Shown: positions 1 through 9,232, counted from the stretch's first letter. The stretch is 64,000 nt of DNA from Gemmatimonas sp. (GCA_011390885.1 JAABRO010000014.1:253-64252); one strand, 5' to 3'. Notes: generated by a model not told the origin, from the letters alone. Numbers and translations: made by a program.

Positions 1-1
1 A

Positions 2-3000
2 TTCGTGTCGTCACCGGCCGCCCACGGCGCCCGCATGTACCGCACCGGTGACCTGGCGGTGTGGTCGCTCGACGGCACGCTGCGCTGCCTCGGGCGCATC
101 GACACGCAGGTCAAGCTGCGCGGGCATCGCATCGAGCTCGGCGAGATCGAGGCCGCGCTCGAGGCGCTGCCGGCCGTGCGCGAATCGGCCGCGCGGCTCT
201 GGGATGATGGGCAGGGCGACGCCCGCCTGGTGGCCTACGTCGCTCCTGCCCTCGGCGAGACGCTCGATCGCGATGTGGTGCTCGATGCGCTGCGCACGCG
301 CCTCCCGTCGTACATGCTGCCGCAGCACCTCGTGGTGCTCGACGCGCTCCCGCGCACTCCCAACGCCAAGCTCGATCGGGCGGCCCTGCCGTCCCCAGCG
401 GATGGACCGGGATCGGCGCGCGCCGAATCCGCCGATGTCCCGGCCGCGCCTTCGTGGCGCGGGCTGGCGCGGATCGTGGCCGACGTGTGGCAGGAGGTGC
501 TGGGCGTGCCGGTCGCGCGCGGTGATGCGGACTTCTTCGAACTGGGCGGGCACTCGATCCTCGTGGCGCGGGTGATTGCGCGTCTCGAGGATCGGCTCGG
601 CGTGGAGGTCGGCATGCGCCGGCTCTTCGAGCATCCAAGGTTCGAGGCGTTCGTGGAGGCGGTGACGCCACTCGCTGCCGCGAATGAGGCGCCAGCCGCG
701 GAGTCCGGACGCGCGGGGCTGGCAGTGTCTGCGGACGGCGCGCCGTCCGATGCGTCGCAACCCGCCGCTGGACGATGGGGGACCGTCCTGTCGGCGCAGC
801 AGGAGCGGCTCTGGTACCTCGAGCGGGTGGAGCCCGGACTCACCGCGTACGTGCTGCCGGGCGCCTTCCAGCTCGAGGGACCCCTGCACCTCGACGCGCT
901 CGAGGGCGCACTGCGTGACTTCGTGGAGCGCCATGACCTCGGTCGCGTGCACATCGTGACCGACGCTGGGCAGCCACGCCTGGCGTACGCGGATGCCTCG
1001 CACTTCTCGTTCCGTGTGATCGAGGCGGCCGACGTCCTGGCCGACCCGACCGATGCGCGAGCACTCGCGCGCTGGATCGAGGAGGCGGGCGACGTGGCCA
1101 TGTCGCTCGACGAGCCGCCGCTCATCCGGTTCACGCTCGTGCGTGTCCAACCCGCGGTACACGTGCTGCTCCTCGTGGTGCACCACGCCGTCTGGGACGG
1201 ATGGTGCTTCGACCTGTTCCTGCGTGACGTCGGCGCGTGCTACGCCGCACGGTGCGAGGGGCGCGCGCCCGGGTTGCCGGCGCTCACCACGTCCTACGCG
1301 GCGTTCGTCGCACAGCAGCGGGCGCGGCTGGACGGTGCGCGAGGCGAGGCCGGGTTGCGCTTCTGGTCGGAGACACTGTCCGGGACATTGCCGGACCTCG
1401 AAGTCATGGGTGACCGGCCGAGGCCCGCGCAGATGACCTACCAGGGCAGCCGCGTGCCATTCTCCCTCGGTGCCGACGGGCTTGCCGGCGTGCGCGCGCT
1501 GGCGAAGGCCGAGCACACCACGGTCTTCCTCACCATGCTCGCGGTCTACAAGGTGCTCCTGCACCGCACGACCGGCCAGGAGGACCTGATCGTCGCGGTG
1601 CCGGTGCAGGGGCGCGGGCAGCCAGCCTTCGAGGAGGTCGTGGGCTTCTTCGTGAACACGGTGGTGGTGCGGTCGCAACCGAATCCGCGCCTGACCTTCC
1701 GCGAGTACCTGCGCGATGTCGCCGCGCGGTTCCTCGGCGCGCTGGAGCACCAGGACACGCCCTTCGAGTGGCTGGTGCGCCGGTTCGGGCGTCGCGATGC
1801 GAGTCGCACGCCGATCTTCCAGACGATGTTCACCCACCAGTTCACCGCACGGCGTCACGAGGGCTGGGGTGACGTGCGCATTCGCTCGTTCAACCGCGGG
1901 ACGCGGTCGGTCACGACGGACATCAGTCTCTGGGTGCGTGAGTACGAGGAGCGCATGGACGGCGGCCTCGACTATCGCACCGACCTGTTCGACGAGGCCT
2001 CGGCGGCATCGCTCGCCTCGGCGTACCATCGCCTGCTCGAGGCGGTCGCCCGCAATCCCGACATCGCGCTCGAGGACCTGCCCCTGCTCGATGAGCGCGA
2101 GATCCGGTGCGAGACGCGCGAACGACGGGGCCTGGCGTCCACGGCGTCGGGCGAGTGGTCCGCGCTGGCGTGCATCGCTCGACATGCGGCCGAGTCGCCG
2201 TCCGCGATCGCCACCGAGGACGGCGACGGACGACTCACCTACGCGGAGCTCGAGTCCATGGCGGCGCACGTCGCTGCCGGGCTCATCGCGCGCGGCGTTG
2301 CGCCGGGCGACCCCGTCGTCATGCTCGTGCCGCGCGATCGGCGCCTGCCGGCGCTGCTGCTCGGTGTGTTGCGGGCCGGCGCGGTGTATGTGCCGTTCGA
2401 CCCGACGTATCCGGTGGAGCGCCTGCGATACATGGCAGAGGACAGTGCGGCGCGCGTTGCCCTCGTCGATGCCGAGACGGCGGAGCTCGCCTCGATCATC
2501 GGCCTGCAGCCGGTCGCCGCGGACTCGCTGTGCGACGGATCGGCCGCAGCTGCAGGAGCGGCGGAGCGCTCGATTCGCGACCGCTCGTGGCCCGACGCGT
2601 CGGCGCCGGCCTATCGCATCTACACATCGGGGTCGACCGGCCAGCCGAAGGCGGTCGTCGTGTCGCATGGCGCGCTCGACAACTTCCTCCTTGGTACGCG
2701 GGATCTGCTGGTGTTGACGCCGAGCGATGCGCTGCTCGCCGTCACGACGGTCTCGTTCGACATCTCGCTGCTCGAACTCCTGTCGCCGCTCGTCGCCGGG
2801 GCTCGCGTGTTCATGGCGACCGCCGACGAGGCGATCGATGCCTGGGCCCTGCGCCAGCGACTGCAGCACGATGGTATCACGGTCATGCAGGCCACGCCGG
2901 CGACGTGGCGCCTGCTGGTCGACGATGGCTGGTCCGGGGGGCTGCGGCTCGCGATCTGCGGTGGCGAGGCGTTCCCGCGCACCCTGGCCGACGAACTGCT

Positions 3001-3895
3001 CGCACGGTGCGGCAACGTGTGGAACATGTACGGGCCCACGGAGACGACCATCTGGTCGACGGCGCAGGCGGTCGGACACGGCACGGGTCGCGTGCCGGTC
3101 GGCCGGCCGTATCGCAACACCAGCGTGTACGTGCTCGACTCGAGGCAGCGTCCGGTGCCGCAGGGGGTGCCGGGTGAGATCTGGATCGGCGGCGATGGCG
3201 TCGCGGTCGGTTACTGGCAGCGCGACGCGCTCACGGGCGAGCGCTTCGTCGCCGATCCATTCGCCGACGCACCCGGGGCACGGATGTATCGCACCGGAGA
3301 CCTCGGTCGCTGGCGCGCCGATGGAACGCTCGACCATCTCGGTCGCCTCGATCTGCAGGTGAAGGTGCATGGGTATCGTATCGAGCTTGGCGAGGTCGAG
3401 GCGGCGCTGGAGTCACTGCCCGACATCCGACAGGCGGCCGTGGACGCACGCGGCGAGGATGCGGACCGTCGCCTCATCGGCTGGGTCACGCTCGCGGAGG
3501 GGGTGACGGACCCACCGACGTCGAGCGAGGTGCGTCGCGCGCTGCGCGACCGCCTCCCCGCGCACATGGTGCCGGCGCTGATCGTGACCGTGGCGTCGAT
3601 GCCGCTCACGCTCAACGGCAAGGTGGACCGGCGGCAGCTGCCCGATCCGATGCAGCAGGCTGCAGTCGGCGGCGCCGAGTATGAGCCGCCGCGCGGCGAG
3701 GTGGAGACGGTCATCGCGGAGGAGTGGCAGCGGCTGCTGGGCGTGACACGCATCGGACGGCACGACAACTTCTTCGAGCTCGGGGGACACTCGCTGCTTT
3801 CACTGCAGTCCGTCGCGGCGATCGAGCGACGCCTGGGCCGGCGTCTCGATCCGCGACGGTTCTTCTTCTCCACGCTCGCCCAACTCGCCAACTAG
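2..3895 (+). CDS. Nonribosomal peptide synthetase, C-terminal part (A-T-C-A-T)
   Basis: The gene enters in frame from the left edge, so the GTG at 5 is not its start. Counting residues from base 5: the tail of an adenylation domain (YRTGDL near 12, NAKLDR near 120), a carrier domain (LGGHS, Ser184), a condensation domain from about 260 with the catalytic HHAVWDG at 393-399, a second adenylation domain from about 720 (YTSGSTG at 873, YGPTET near 1009, YRTGDL at 1095, NGKVDR at 1204) and a last carrier (LGGHS, Ser1263). It stops about 33 residues later, with no thioesterase, reductase or epimerase domain. It therefore adds at least one residue and then needs release in trans or hand-over to another enzyme. 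The second adenylation pocket read by eye is D-I-L-Q-A-C-M-I-W, loosely like glycine codes; this is tentative. A methyltransferase gene follows after 3 bases. Confidence 0.95.
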   Translation, partial: FVSSPAAHGARMYRTGDLAVWSLDGTLRCLGRIDTQVKLRGHRIELGEIEAALEALPAVRESAARLWDDGQGDARLVAYVAPALGETLDRDVVLDALRTRLPSYMLPQHLVVLDALPRTPNAKLDRAALPSPADGPGSARAESADVPAAPSWRGLARIVADVWQEVLGVPVARGDADFFELGGHSILVARVIARLEDRLGVEVGMRRLFEHPRFEAFVEAVTPLAAANEAPAAESGRAGLAVSADGAPSDASQPAAGRWGTVLSAQQERLWYLERVEPGLTAYVLPGAFQLEGPLHLDALEGALRDFVERHDLGRVHIVTDAGQPRLAYADASHFSFRVIEAADVLADPTDARALARWIEEAGDVAMSLDEPPLIRFTLVRVQPAVHVLLLVVHHAVWDGWCFDLFLRDVGACYAARCEGRAPGLPALTTSYAAFVAQQRARLDGARGEAGLRFWSETLSGTLPDLEVMGDRPRPAQMTYQGSRVPFSLGADGLAGVRALAKAEHTTVFLTMLAVYKVLLHRTTGQEDLIVAVPVQGRGQPAFEEVVGFFVNTVVVRSQPNPRLTFREYLRDVAARFLGALEHQDTPFEWLVRRFGRRDASRTPIFQTMFTHQFTARRHEGWGDVRIRSFNRGTRSVTTDISLWVREYEERMDGGLDYRTDLFDEASAASLASAYHRLLEAVARNPDIALEDLPLLDEREIRCETRERRGLASTASGEWSALACIARHAAESPSAIATEDGDGRLTYAELESMAAHVAAGLIARGVAPGDPVVMLVPRDRRLPALLLGVLRAGAVYVPFDPTYPVERLRYMAEDSAARVALVDAETAELASIIGLQPVAADSLCDGSAAAAGAAERSIRDRSWPDASAPAYRIYTSGSTGQPKAVVVSHGALDNFLLGTRDLLVLTPSDALLAVTTVSFDISLLELLSPLVAGARVFMATADEAIDAWALRQRLQHDGITVMQATPATWRLLVDDGWSGGLRLAICGGEAFPRTLADELLARCGNVWNMYGPTETTIWSTAQAVGHGTGRVPVGRPYRNTSVYVLDSRQRPVPQGVPGEIWIGGDGVAVGYWQRDALTGERFVADPFADAPGARMYRTGDLGRWRADGTLDHLGRLDLQVKVHGYRIELGEVEAALESLPDIRQAAVDARGEDADRRLIGWVTLAEGVTDPPTSSEVRRALRDRLPAHMVPALIVTVASMPLTLNGKVDRRQLPDPMQQAAVGGAEYEPPRGEVETVIAEEWQRLLGVTRIGRHDNFFELGGHSLLSLQSVAAIERRLGRRLDPRRFFFSTLAQLAN

Positions 3896-3898
3896 CAG

Positions 3899-4684
3899 AT
3901 GCTCGAGGCGTTCCGTACGGCCCACCTGCACTGGCAGCGGGCCCGTCACGCGCGACGATTCTTCTCGCGCGGTGACGGGCCGCGCTTCTGCGGTGTCTTC
4001 TCGTCGCACGAGCAGGCCGTGGGCGCCGTGCGTGCACCCAAGGAGACGGGCTACGACCACGCGGAGGTGACCGAGGTCAACTTCACGCGCATGTGCGAGG
4101 TGGCACCGTGGGATGGGCCCGTGCTTCGCTGGCTCGAGCAGTTGCTGCCGCAGCACTCGGCGGTGCTCGATGCCGGTGGACACATGGGCACCAAGTTCCG
4201 TGCCTTCCGCCCCCACCTCCCCGCCATGCGCGGGCGCCGCTGGACCGTGTGGGACGTTCCGCACATGGTGGCCGCCGGTGCCCAGCGCGCGCTTGTCGAT
4301 GGTCTCTCCGATCTGCACTTCACCAACGATCTTGGCAGCGTCGATCACGAGCACGATCTCTGGCTCACGTCGGGCCTGCTGCAGTATCTCGATCGGCCGT
4401 TCCCGTCGCTGCTGTCGGCGGTCCGTCACCCTCCGCGCACACTCATTCTCCACAAGGTCGCGGTCACCGACCATCCGTCCTTCTTCACCCTCGAGAACCT
4501 CGGCTACTCGGCGGTGCCTTACCACGTGCGCAACGAGCCGGCATTCGCGGCATCGCTCGCGTCGCTCGGCTACACCGTCCGCGATCGCTGGGAGATCCCG
4601 GAGCTGTCGCACCGCATTCCGCATCATCCCGAGGTCGGGGCCACGCGCAGCATCGGGCTGGTCCTCGAGCGTGCGGCTGCCTGA
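3899..4684 (+). CDS. TIGR04325-family putative methyltransferase
   Basis: 261 residues, starting 3 bases after the NRPS stop. It matches the pattern I know for the TIGR04325 (LIC12133) family: an N-terminal FCGVFSSHEQA block, a conserved LDAGGHMGTKFR glycine loop near residue 80 that would bind S-adenosylmethionine, then a WDVPHMV segment and a WLTSGLLQYLD segment where class I methyltransferases have strands 4 and 5. The family is often found in cell-surface or natural-product loci, and its substrates are mostly unknown. Position in the cluster suggests it modifies the peptide or a precursor. No membrane segment or signal peptide. Function beyond methyl transfer is inference. Confidence 0.8.
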   Translation: MLEAFRTAHLHWQRARHARRFFSRGDGPRFCGVFSSHEQAVGAVRAPKETGYDHAEVTEVNFTRMCEVAPWDGPVLRWLEQLLPQHSAVLDAGGHMGTKFRAFRPHLPAMRGRRWTVWDVPHMVAAGAQRALVDGLSDLHFTNDLGSVDHEHDLWLTSGLLQYLDRPFPSLLSAVRHPPRTLILHKVAVTDHPSFFTLENLGYSAVPYHVRNEPAFAASLASLGYTVRDRWEIPELSHRIPHHPEVGATRSIGLVLERAAA

Positions 4685-4694
4685 GGAGACGACG

Positions 4695-5813
4695 GTGAGC
4701 CACGCGCGCGCGCGAGGCGCGCGGACGCTTCATCGCTGGCGGGTGCTTGCCGCGGCCGGCCTCCTGCTCCTCCCCCTCCTCCTCGTGCTTCGAGAGCGTC
4801 TGATGCCCCGCGATCTCGTCGATGCCGACGACCAGCGTGTGCCCCTGGCCGTGCTCGGCGACTCAGACAGCCATGCCTTCCACGACTCCATCTGGTTTCC
4901 GCCGGGGAGCTCGGAGCGGGGCGGGCGCCATCGCTCGATCACCTTCCAATGGACCGAGGTGCTCGCCCGGCTGCGTGACGGCGAAGTCAACCAGGGGCGC
5001 TGGGGGGTGTACGGCTCACATCCGCGTGTCGCGCGTGTGGCGTCGTGGGTCGGACTGCCGCTTCGCGCGCCGCGCAAGCAGGACTACGCGTTCAACTTCG
5101 CGACGTCCGGTGCGACGTGCGAGCACCTTCTGGCGCCTCGCGGCCAGCTCGCGCAGCTGCTGCGCCTGCTCGAGTCCGCGCCCTCGTACTGGGCGAATGG
5201 TGCCGTGGTGATTCGCATCGGCATCAACGATATCGGCACCGGACCGGTCCTTCGCGACATCGCCGCCAACGGATTCCGCGACAGCGCGCGCGCACGGGTC
5301 GCGGTGTGCACGAGCGCCATCGAGACGGCCGTGCGCGCGATTCGGCTGGCGAACGCCACGGTGCGCATCGTACTCGTGGGGATCGCAGACAACGCGAACT
5401 GGCCCCCGAACTTCGACGACTTTCGCAGTGCCGAGGCGATGCGGAACCTCGGTCTGCATCACGACGCCTACGACGACGTGCTGCGTCGCCTCGCGAGGGA
5501 GGTGCGCCATACCTGCTTCCACGACGATCGCGCATGGTTTCGGGACCGGTGGGGGGGGCGCGATCCGGAAGGCGGTCCGGCCTACCGCGCGGTGGAGGTG
5601 GGGGGGCTCTCCGTCGGCATGACGCAGGGCGACGGACTCGAACACGCCATCCTGGGCGACGGGCATGCCGGGACGGTGCTGAATACGCTCTGGGCGCGTG
5701 AGCTGGTGGCCCTGCTCGGTTCATGTGCGGGGCTGCCGCTGACCCCCATCACGACCACCGAAGTGGACGAGTTCGTGCGCGGTCTGCGCCCGGGTGCGCC
5801 GAAGCGCGGGTGA
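4695..5813 (+). CDS. Membrane-anchored SGNH/GDSL hydrolase
   Basis: 372 residues from a GTG start that is preceded at 4683-4688 by GAGGAG, which decides the start. Residues about 16-34 form one membrane segment or uncleaved signal (LAAAGLLLLPLLLVL). After it come the SGNH blocks: the nucleophile block AVLGDSDSHAF (GDSD), the GIND block with oxyanion Asn (IRIGINDIG), and a late DGHAG with Asp and His of the catalytic triad. The hydrolase domain would face the periplasm. SGNH enzymes are esterases, acyl esterases or lipases; in this locus it could release or de-acylate the NRPS product, since the synthetase has no thioesterase. That role is inference. It lies 10 bases after the methyltransferase and 19 before the exporter. 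Confidence 0.8.
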   Translation: MSHARARGARTLHRWRVLAAAGLLLLPLLLVLRERLMPRDLVDADDQRVPLAVLGDSDSHAFHDSIWFPPGSSERGGRHRSITFQWTEVLARLRDGEVNQGRWGVYGSHPRVARVASWVGLPLRAPRKQDYAFNFATSGATCEHLLAPRGQLAQLLRLLESAPSYWANGAVVIRIGINDIGTGPVLRDIAANGFRDSARARVAVCTSAIETAVRAIRLANATVRIVLVGIADNANWPPNFDDFRSAEAMRNLGLHHDAYDDVLRRLAREVRHTCFHDDRAWFRDRWGGRDPEGGPAYRAVEVGGLSVGMTQGDGLEHAILGDGHAGTVLNTLWARELVALLGSCAGLPLTPITTTEVDEFVRGLRPGAPKRG

Positions 5814-5832
5814 TCGTACATCTTTCGAGGAC

Positions 5833-7107
5833 ATGACCGCTGCCCCCTCCCGCAACCCCTTCGCCGTCCTCGCGCGCCACCGCGAGTACCGCATCTTCTG
5901 GACGGGGCAGACGGCGTCGCTGGTGGGCACCTGGATGCAGTCCATGGCCCAGGGATGGCTCGCGCTCCAGCTGAGCGACAGCGCGCTCGTGGTGGGGCTC
6001 GTGGCCGCCATGAACGCCATGCCCATGCTGCTCTTCTCGTTTCACGCCGGCGCACTCGTGGACCGCGGCGACCGGCTGGCCATCGTGACGTGGGCCCAGC
6101 GCATCTTCCTGCTCGAGGCCACGGCGCTCTGGCTGCTCACGTGGAGCGGGCTGATCACCGTGCCGCTGCTGCTCGTGCTCGCCGCCGTGCACGGCGCCTG
6201 CGCCACGGTGGAGATCCCGGCGCGGCAGAGCTTCGTGTACGAACTCGTGGGACGCGACGACCTGCAGCCGGCCATCGCGCTCAACTCGAGCGGCTTCAAC
6301 CTCGCGCGCGTGGTGGGACCGGCCATCGGCGGGGTGGTGATCGCAAAGCTCGGTCTCGCGTGGTGCTTCGGCATCAACGCCGTCTCCTACGGCTTCGTGC
6401 TCTTCGGACTGCACACCATTGCGAAAGAACGCGTGGCGGCGGCGCACCACACGTTCGAGTTCGCGGTGCAGGCGATCGCGCGCACCGTGCGCGACGCGGT
6501 GCACGCCAGCAACGCGAGTGCGATCGAGGGGCTGCGCTACCTGCTGCGACCGGGACTCGTGCGCGACCTGCTCGGCGTGGTCACGGTGGGCGCGATCTTC
6601 GGCGGACCGGTGATCCCGCTCATGCCGGTGTTCGCGCGCGAACGGCTCGGCCTGGGTGCCGGCGGCTATGGCACGCTGTTGTCGGCGATCGGCATCGGCG
6701 GCGTGATCGGCGCGCTGCTGCTGGCCGGCCCGCTGTCGCAGGCGCGGCGTGGTCGCCTGCTCACCGTGGCCGCGATCGCGTACCCCACGCTGCTGTTCGC
6801 GCTGTCGCTGAGTCGCGTGACGTGGGTGGCGCTCGCGGTGCTGCCGTTCGTCGGCATGATGCTGATCGTGTTCAACTCGCTCGCGAACAGCATGCTGCAG
6901 CTCCTGGTGGCCGACGAGTATCGCGGTCGACTCATGGCGCTCTACGGGCTGATCATCATCGGGCTGTCGCAGAGCGTGGGCGCGCTCACGGCGGGGGCGA
7001 TGGCGCGCGCGTTCGGCGTGCAGTGGGCGGTGGGGGGCGGGGCGGTGGTGGTGCTGGGGTATGCGGCGGTGACGCTGAGGCGGCGTCCGGAGCTGCGGCG
7101 CAGTTGA
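5833..7107 (+). CDS. MFS exporter of the EntS/MFS_3 type
   Basis: 424 residues; ATG at 5833 chosen over an upstream start because a GAGGA sits just before it and the protein then opens with the family-typical PFAVLARHREYRIFW. About 12 hydrophobic segments, with GTWMQSMAQGWLALQLS after the first helix and an MFS signature loop (ALVDRGDR) between helices 2 and 3. The MFS_3 family includes the enterobactin exporter EntS and other drug/siderophore exporters. Last gene of the NRPS operon, so export of the peptide is the natural inference. Its stop codon TGA lies inside GTTGAACCC, the tip of a dispersed palindrome, and a truncated second copy of its 3' end lies at 8889-9089. Confidence 0.9.
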   Translation: MTAAPSRNPFAVLARHREYRIFWTGQTASLVGTWMQSMAQGWLALQLSDSALVVGLVAAMNAMPMLLFSFHAGALVDRGDRLAIVTWAQRIFLLEATALWLLTWSGLITVPLLLVLAAVHGACATVEIPARQSFVYELVGRDDLQPAIALNSSGFNLARVVGPAIGGVVIAKLGLAWCFGINAVSYGFVLFGLHTIAKERVAAAHHTFEFAVQAIARTVRDAVHASNASAIEGLRYLLRPGLVRDLLGVVTVGAIFGGPVIPLMPVFARERLGLGAGGYGTLLSAIGIGGVIGALLLAGPLSQARRGRLLTVAAIAYPTLLFALSLSRVTWVALAVLPFVGMMLIVFNSLANSMLQLLVADEYRGRLMALYGLIIIGLSQSVGALTAGAMARAFGVQWAVGGGAVVVLGYAAVTLRRRPELRRS

Positions 7108-7210
7108 ACCCTCGCCCTCGCACCTCTCGCCTGCGACCTTATGCCCGATTGACGCGATGATCGCTCGGCGATCGGAACGCGGCGCGACCGTCACACTCAA
7201 GGGGTCAACC
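7100..7210. repeat. Worn copy of the dispersed palindromic repeat
   Basis: Begins with GCAGTTGAACCCTCG overlapping the MFS stop codon and ends with GGGGTCAACC near 7201-7210, the two tips expected for the palindrome family at 9082, 10892, 24894 and 56921. The interior is shorter and the CTCGGGTCCGT cores are not recognisable, so this would be a decayed or internally deleted copy. The rest of the 7108-7312 gap shows no gene. Confidence 0.4.
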
Positions 7211-7312
7211 GGTACAAGGCGGGAGGCTCGAACGTTTCCGTATGGGCCTTGACTCGTCCGACTCAGGTATGCCCACGATGCTCCCCCTCCCATCCTCATT
7301 CGTGGCTCGACG

Positions 7313-8440
7313 GTGAACAGTCCCGGTGCGTCTCGGCTCCGCGGCATCGACGCCGCACGGGGTGCGGCGATGCTGTTCGTCTGCCTGTCGCACTTCGCCC
7401 TCGAGTACTTCCGGCCGTTCCCCGACCGGCCAGAGGGATCCTGGCTGCTGCTGATCTCCCTTGTTGCCAGCCCGACCTTCATGCTCGTGAGCGGCATGAT
7501 GGCCGGCCTGCTGGCCACGACCAAGGGGGCCCGGTTCGCCGGGACGCGCTCGTCGCTCGCCAGCCGCGGAATCTTCCTGCTGACTGTCGGCCACCTCCTC
7601 ATCGTGCTTGCGTGCGTGCCGCGCTATGGTCTTGCAGATGCCGTCTGGCGAGGCTTCATCACGGACGCGATCGGTGCCGCCATCATCATCGGCCCATGGC
7701 TCGTCGTCCGTTTCGGGCGCACCGCTCGACTGATGCTTGCGCTGGCGCTGTACTCTGCGGCGACGCTGCTCGCCGCCGTCTGGCTGCCGGAGAGCGATCT
7801 GATTGCGGTCCTCCGATATGTCCTCGTGGGGCCGTTCGCCGGGCGCGTCGAGCACGCGAACTTTCCGGTGTTGCAGTGGCTCTCGGTGTACGTCGCCGGC
7901 ACGGTGCTCGGTGGACTTCTCGGTGACGTACGGCAGGACGAGCGGCGACGTACATCGTTCGATCGGTCACTGGCGCTGATCGGCGTTGCGGCGGTCGTGC
8001 TCGCCGTCTCGCTGAAGATGGGGTATTGGGTGGTCCGGGATGCGGGCCTTGCCGGCGACGCGAATGCATTCGTGTATGCACTCTCTTCGCCCAGCCAGAA
8101 GTTCCCGCCTGGTCCGGTCTACCTGATGCTTTTCGGAGGCGCCGGGCTGGTCCTGACGGCGTGCATGTTGATGCTCGACCGACGCGGCGCATTCGTCCCG
8201 GTGCTGGAGTGGCTCGCAGTCTTTGGCCGCGCCTCACTTTTCGTCTTTCTGCTGCAGTTCTATGTCTACTATGTTGGGGTGTACCTGCTCGCGCTTCCTT
8301 TCTCATGGCTGTGGCCGCTGTACTACGGCCTGACCATCTGGGTCTTGCACCTGGCTGGTCGCTGGTGGCTTGATCGCGGCTACAACCGCTGGTTCGACGT
8401 TCGTCTCTGGTTCGAGAAACCGCGAGAGACAGGGTCCTGA
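7313..8440 (+). CDS. Membrane acyltransferase, DUF1624 / heparan-alpha-glucosaminide N-acetyltransferase-like
   Basis: 375 residues from a GTG start. The N-terminus SRLRGIDAARGAAML followed by FVCLSHF is the typical entry of the DUF1624 (HGSNAT catalytic) family: an Arg-Gly-Asp/Ile-Asp turn, the first membrane helix and a His in the first helix. About ten further hydrophobic segments follow to residue 350. Such proteins transfer acyl groups across the membrane to sugars; the substrate here cannot be read. Base composition looks milder than the neighbours. It sits between an intact MFS gene and degraded copies of MFS and CXXC-protein fragments, so it may have arrived in a duplicated stretch. 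No operon partner. Confidence 0.75.
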   Translation: MNSPGASRLRGIDAARGAAMLFVCLSHFALEYFRPFPDRPEGSWLLLISLVASPTFMLVSGMMAGLLATTKGARFAGTRSSLASRGIFLLTVGHLLIVLACVPRYGLADAVWRGFITDAIGAAIIIGPWLVVRFGRTARLMLALALYSAATLLAAVWLPESDLIAVLRYVLVGPFAGRVEHANFPVLQWLSVYVAGTVLGGLLGDVRQDERRRTSFDRSLALIGVAAVVLAVSLKMGYWVVRDAGLAGDANAFVYALSSPSQKFPPGPVYLMLFGGAGLVLTACMLMLDRRGAFVPVLEWLAVFGRASLFVFLLQFYVYYVGVYLLALPFSWLWPLYYGLTIWVLHLAGRWWLDRGYNRWFDVRLWFEKPRETGS

Positions 8441-8595
8441 CTCTCGGCCGCGAGCTTGCAGATTCGCCGCTCCGAGTACTGCGTGCTCATGGCTACCGGA
8501 TTGCTGCCCCGCCCGGCCCAACTTGCCCGCGCTCACCCCCGAGACTCCCCGTCGTTCACCGCGATGAGTGCAACGGCAGTCACTCGTTCGCCGCA

Positions 8596-8800
8596 CCAGG
8601 CCGCCGGGAAGCCGCACACGTACAGCAGATTGGGATGCGCTCTCCGTTCGCACTCGGGCGCGGAGGAGTCGCCGAGCAAGTCCGGTTCTCCGCACGCTCG
8701 ACCACCGGCACGGGCTCGCTGCAGGGCGGCGACACGGAGCTCTCCAGCGAAGCGACCGTGACCGTGAGCGTGCAGGAGCGCCCAACGGTCGTTTCGGCGC
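8596..8800 (+). pseudogene. Decayed 5' fragment of a CXXC-protein gene copy
   Basis: Aligned by eye, this stretch follows bases about 9310-9520 of the CXXC gene at 9278: CAGGCCGCCG then GAGCCGCACACG-like matches, a GCCGAGCAAGTCCGGTTCTC block against GTCCGAGCAGGCACAGTTCT, and later CCAGCGA and GCGTGCAGGAGC blocks. The translated piece VAEQVRFSARSTTGTGSL corresponds to VSEQAQFSVRTSTGAGAL. There is no CXXC region after it, and the reading frame is not maintained to a complete protein, so this is a truncated pseudogene. The 8441-8595 stretch before it shows nothing recognisable. Confidence 0.7.
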
Positions 8801-8888
8801 TGATGATGTGCTGGTTCGACGGCGTCAGGTCACGTGCAGCACCAGTCCGCGCAGTTTGTCCACCCAGAGACACGTAACCAGCGGCGCA

Positions 8889-9089
8889 ATGGCGATCGGC
8901 ATCGGCGGCGTGATCGACGTGCTGCTGCTCGCCGGCCCGCTGTCGCAGGCGCGGCGCGGTCGCCTGCGCACCGCGGGCGCCGCCGCGCGCGCGTTGAGCG
9001 TACGGTGGGCGGTCGGCGTAGGAGCGGTGGTGGTGCTGGGGTATGCCGCCCTGACCCTGCACCGCCGCCCCGAGCTGCGCCGCAGTTAG
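8889..9089 (+). pseudogene. Decayed 3' fragment of the MFS exporter gene
   Basis: Near-identical in blocks to the MFS gene: 8895-8975 matches about 6690-6765 (GGCATCGGCGGCGTGATCG, then CCGGCCCGCTGTCGCAGGCG), and 8985-9089 matches about 7005-7107 (GTGGTGGTGCTGGGGTATGC). Between them roughly 240 bases of the intact gene are missing, joining helix-7 sequence directly to the last helix. Ends CGC AGT TAG where the intact gene ends CGC AGT TGA. A pseudogene left by duplication of the MFS 3' end and deletion. Confidence 0.85.
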
Positions 9090-9232
9090 ACCCCCGAGGC
9101 TCGCGGCTCGCCGCTTCTCGCTCTGGTCCGTTTGGCGAGATGCCGACCGCGTGGGCGGTGCCCGGTACGGGCATCGCGCAGCACGGACCCGAGCGGTCGG
9201 CGGCGAGCCGCGAGTCTCGTGGGGTCAACTGC
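9082..9232. repeat. Dispersed palindromic repeat, copy 1
   Basis: Two arms of 64 bases face each other across about 23 bases; by hand about 49 of 64 positions pair. Left arm starts GCAGTTAGACCCCCGAGGC, right arm ends CGTGGGGTCAACTGC. Inner cores are CTGGTCCGT on the left and ACGGACCCGAG on the right. No ORF. Lies between the MFS pseudogene and the CXXC gene and overlaps the pseudogene stop. Confidence 0.9.

Noticed and set aside
11-3370. A 1119-codon open frame on the - strand opposite the NRPS
   Set aside because: GC-rich shadow frame with Arg/His-rich sequence and no domain; the + strand encodes all NRPS motifs.
8441-8595. Start of a possible gene after the acyltransferase
   Set aside because: Frames are short and do not align with either flanking gene; nothing supports coding.
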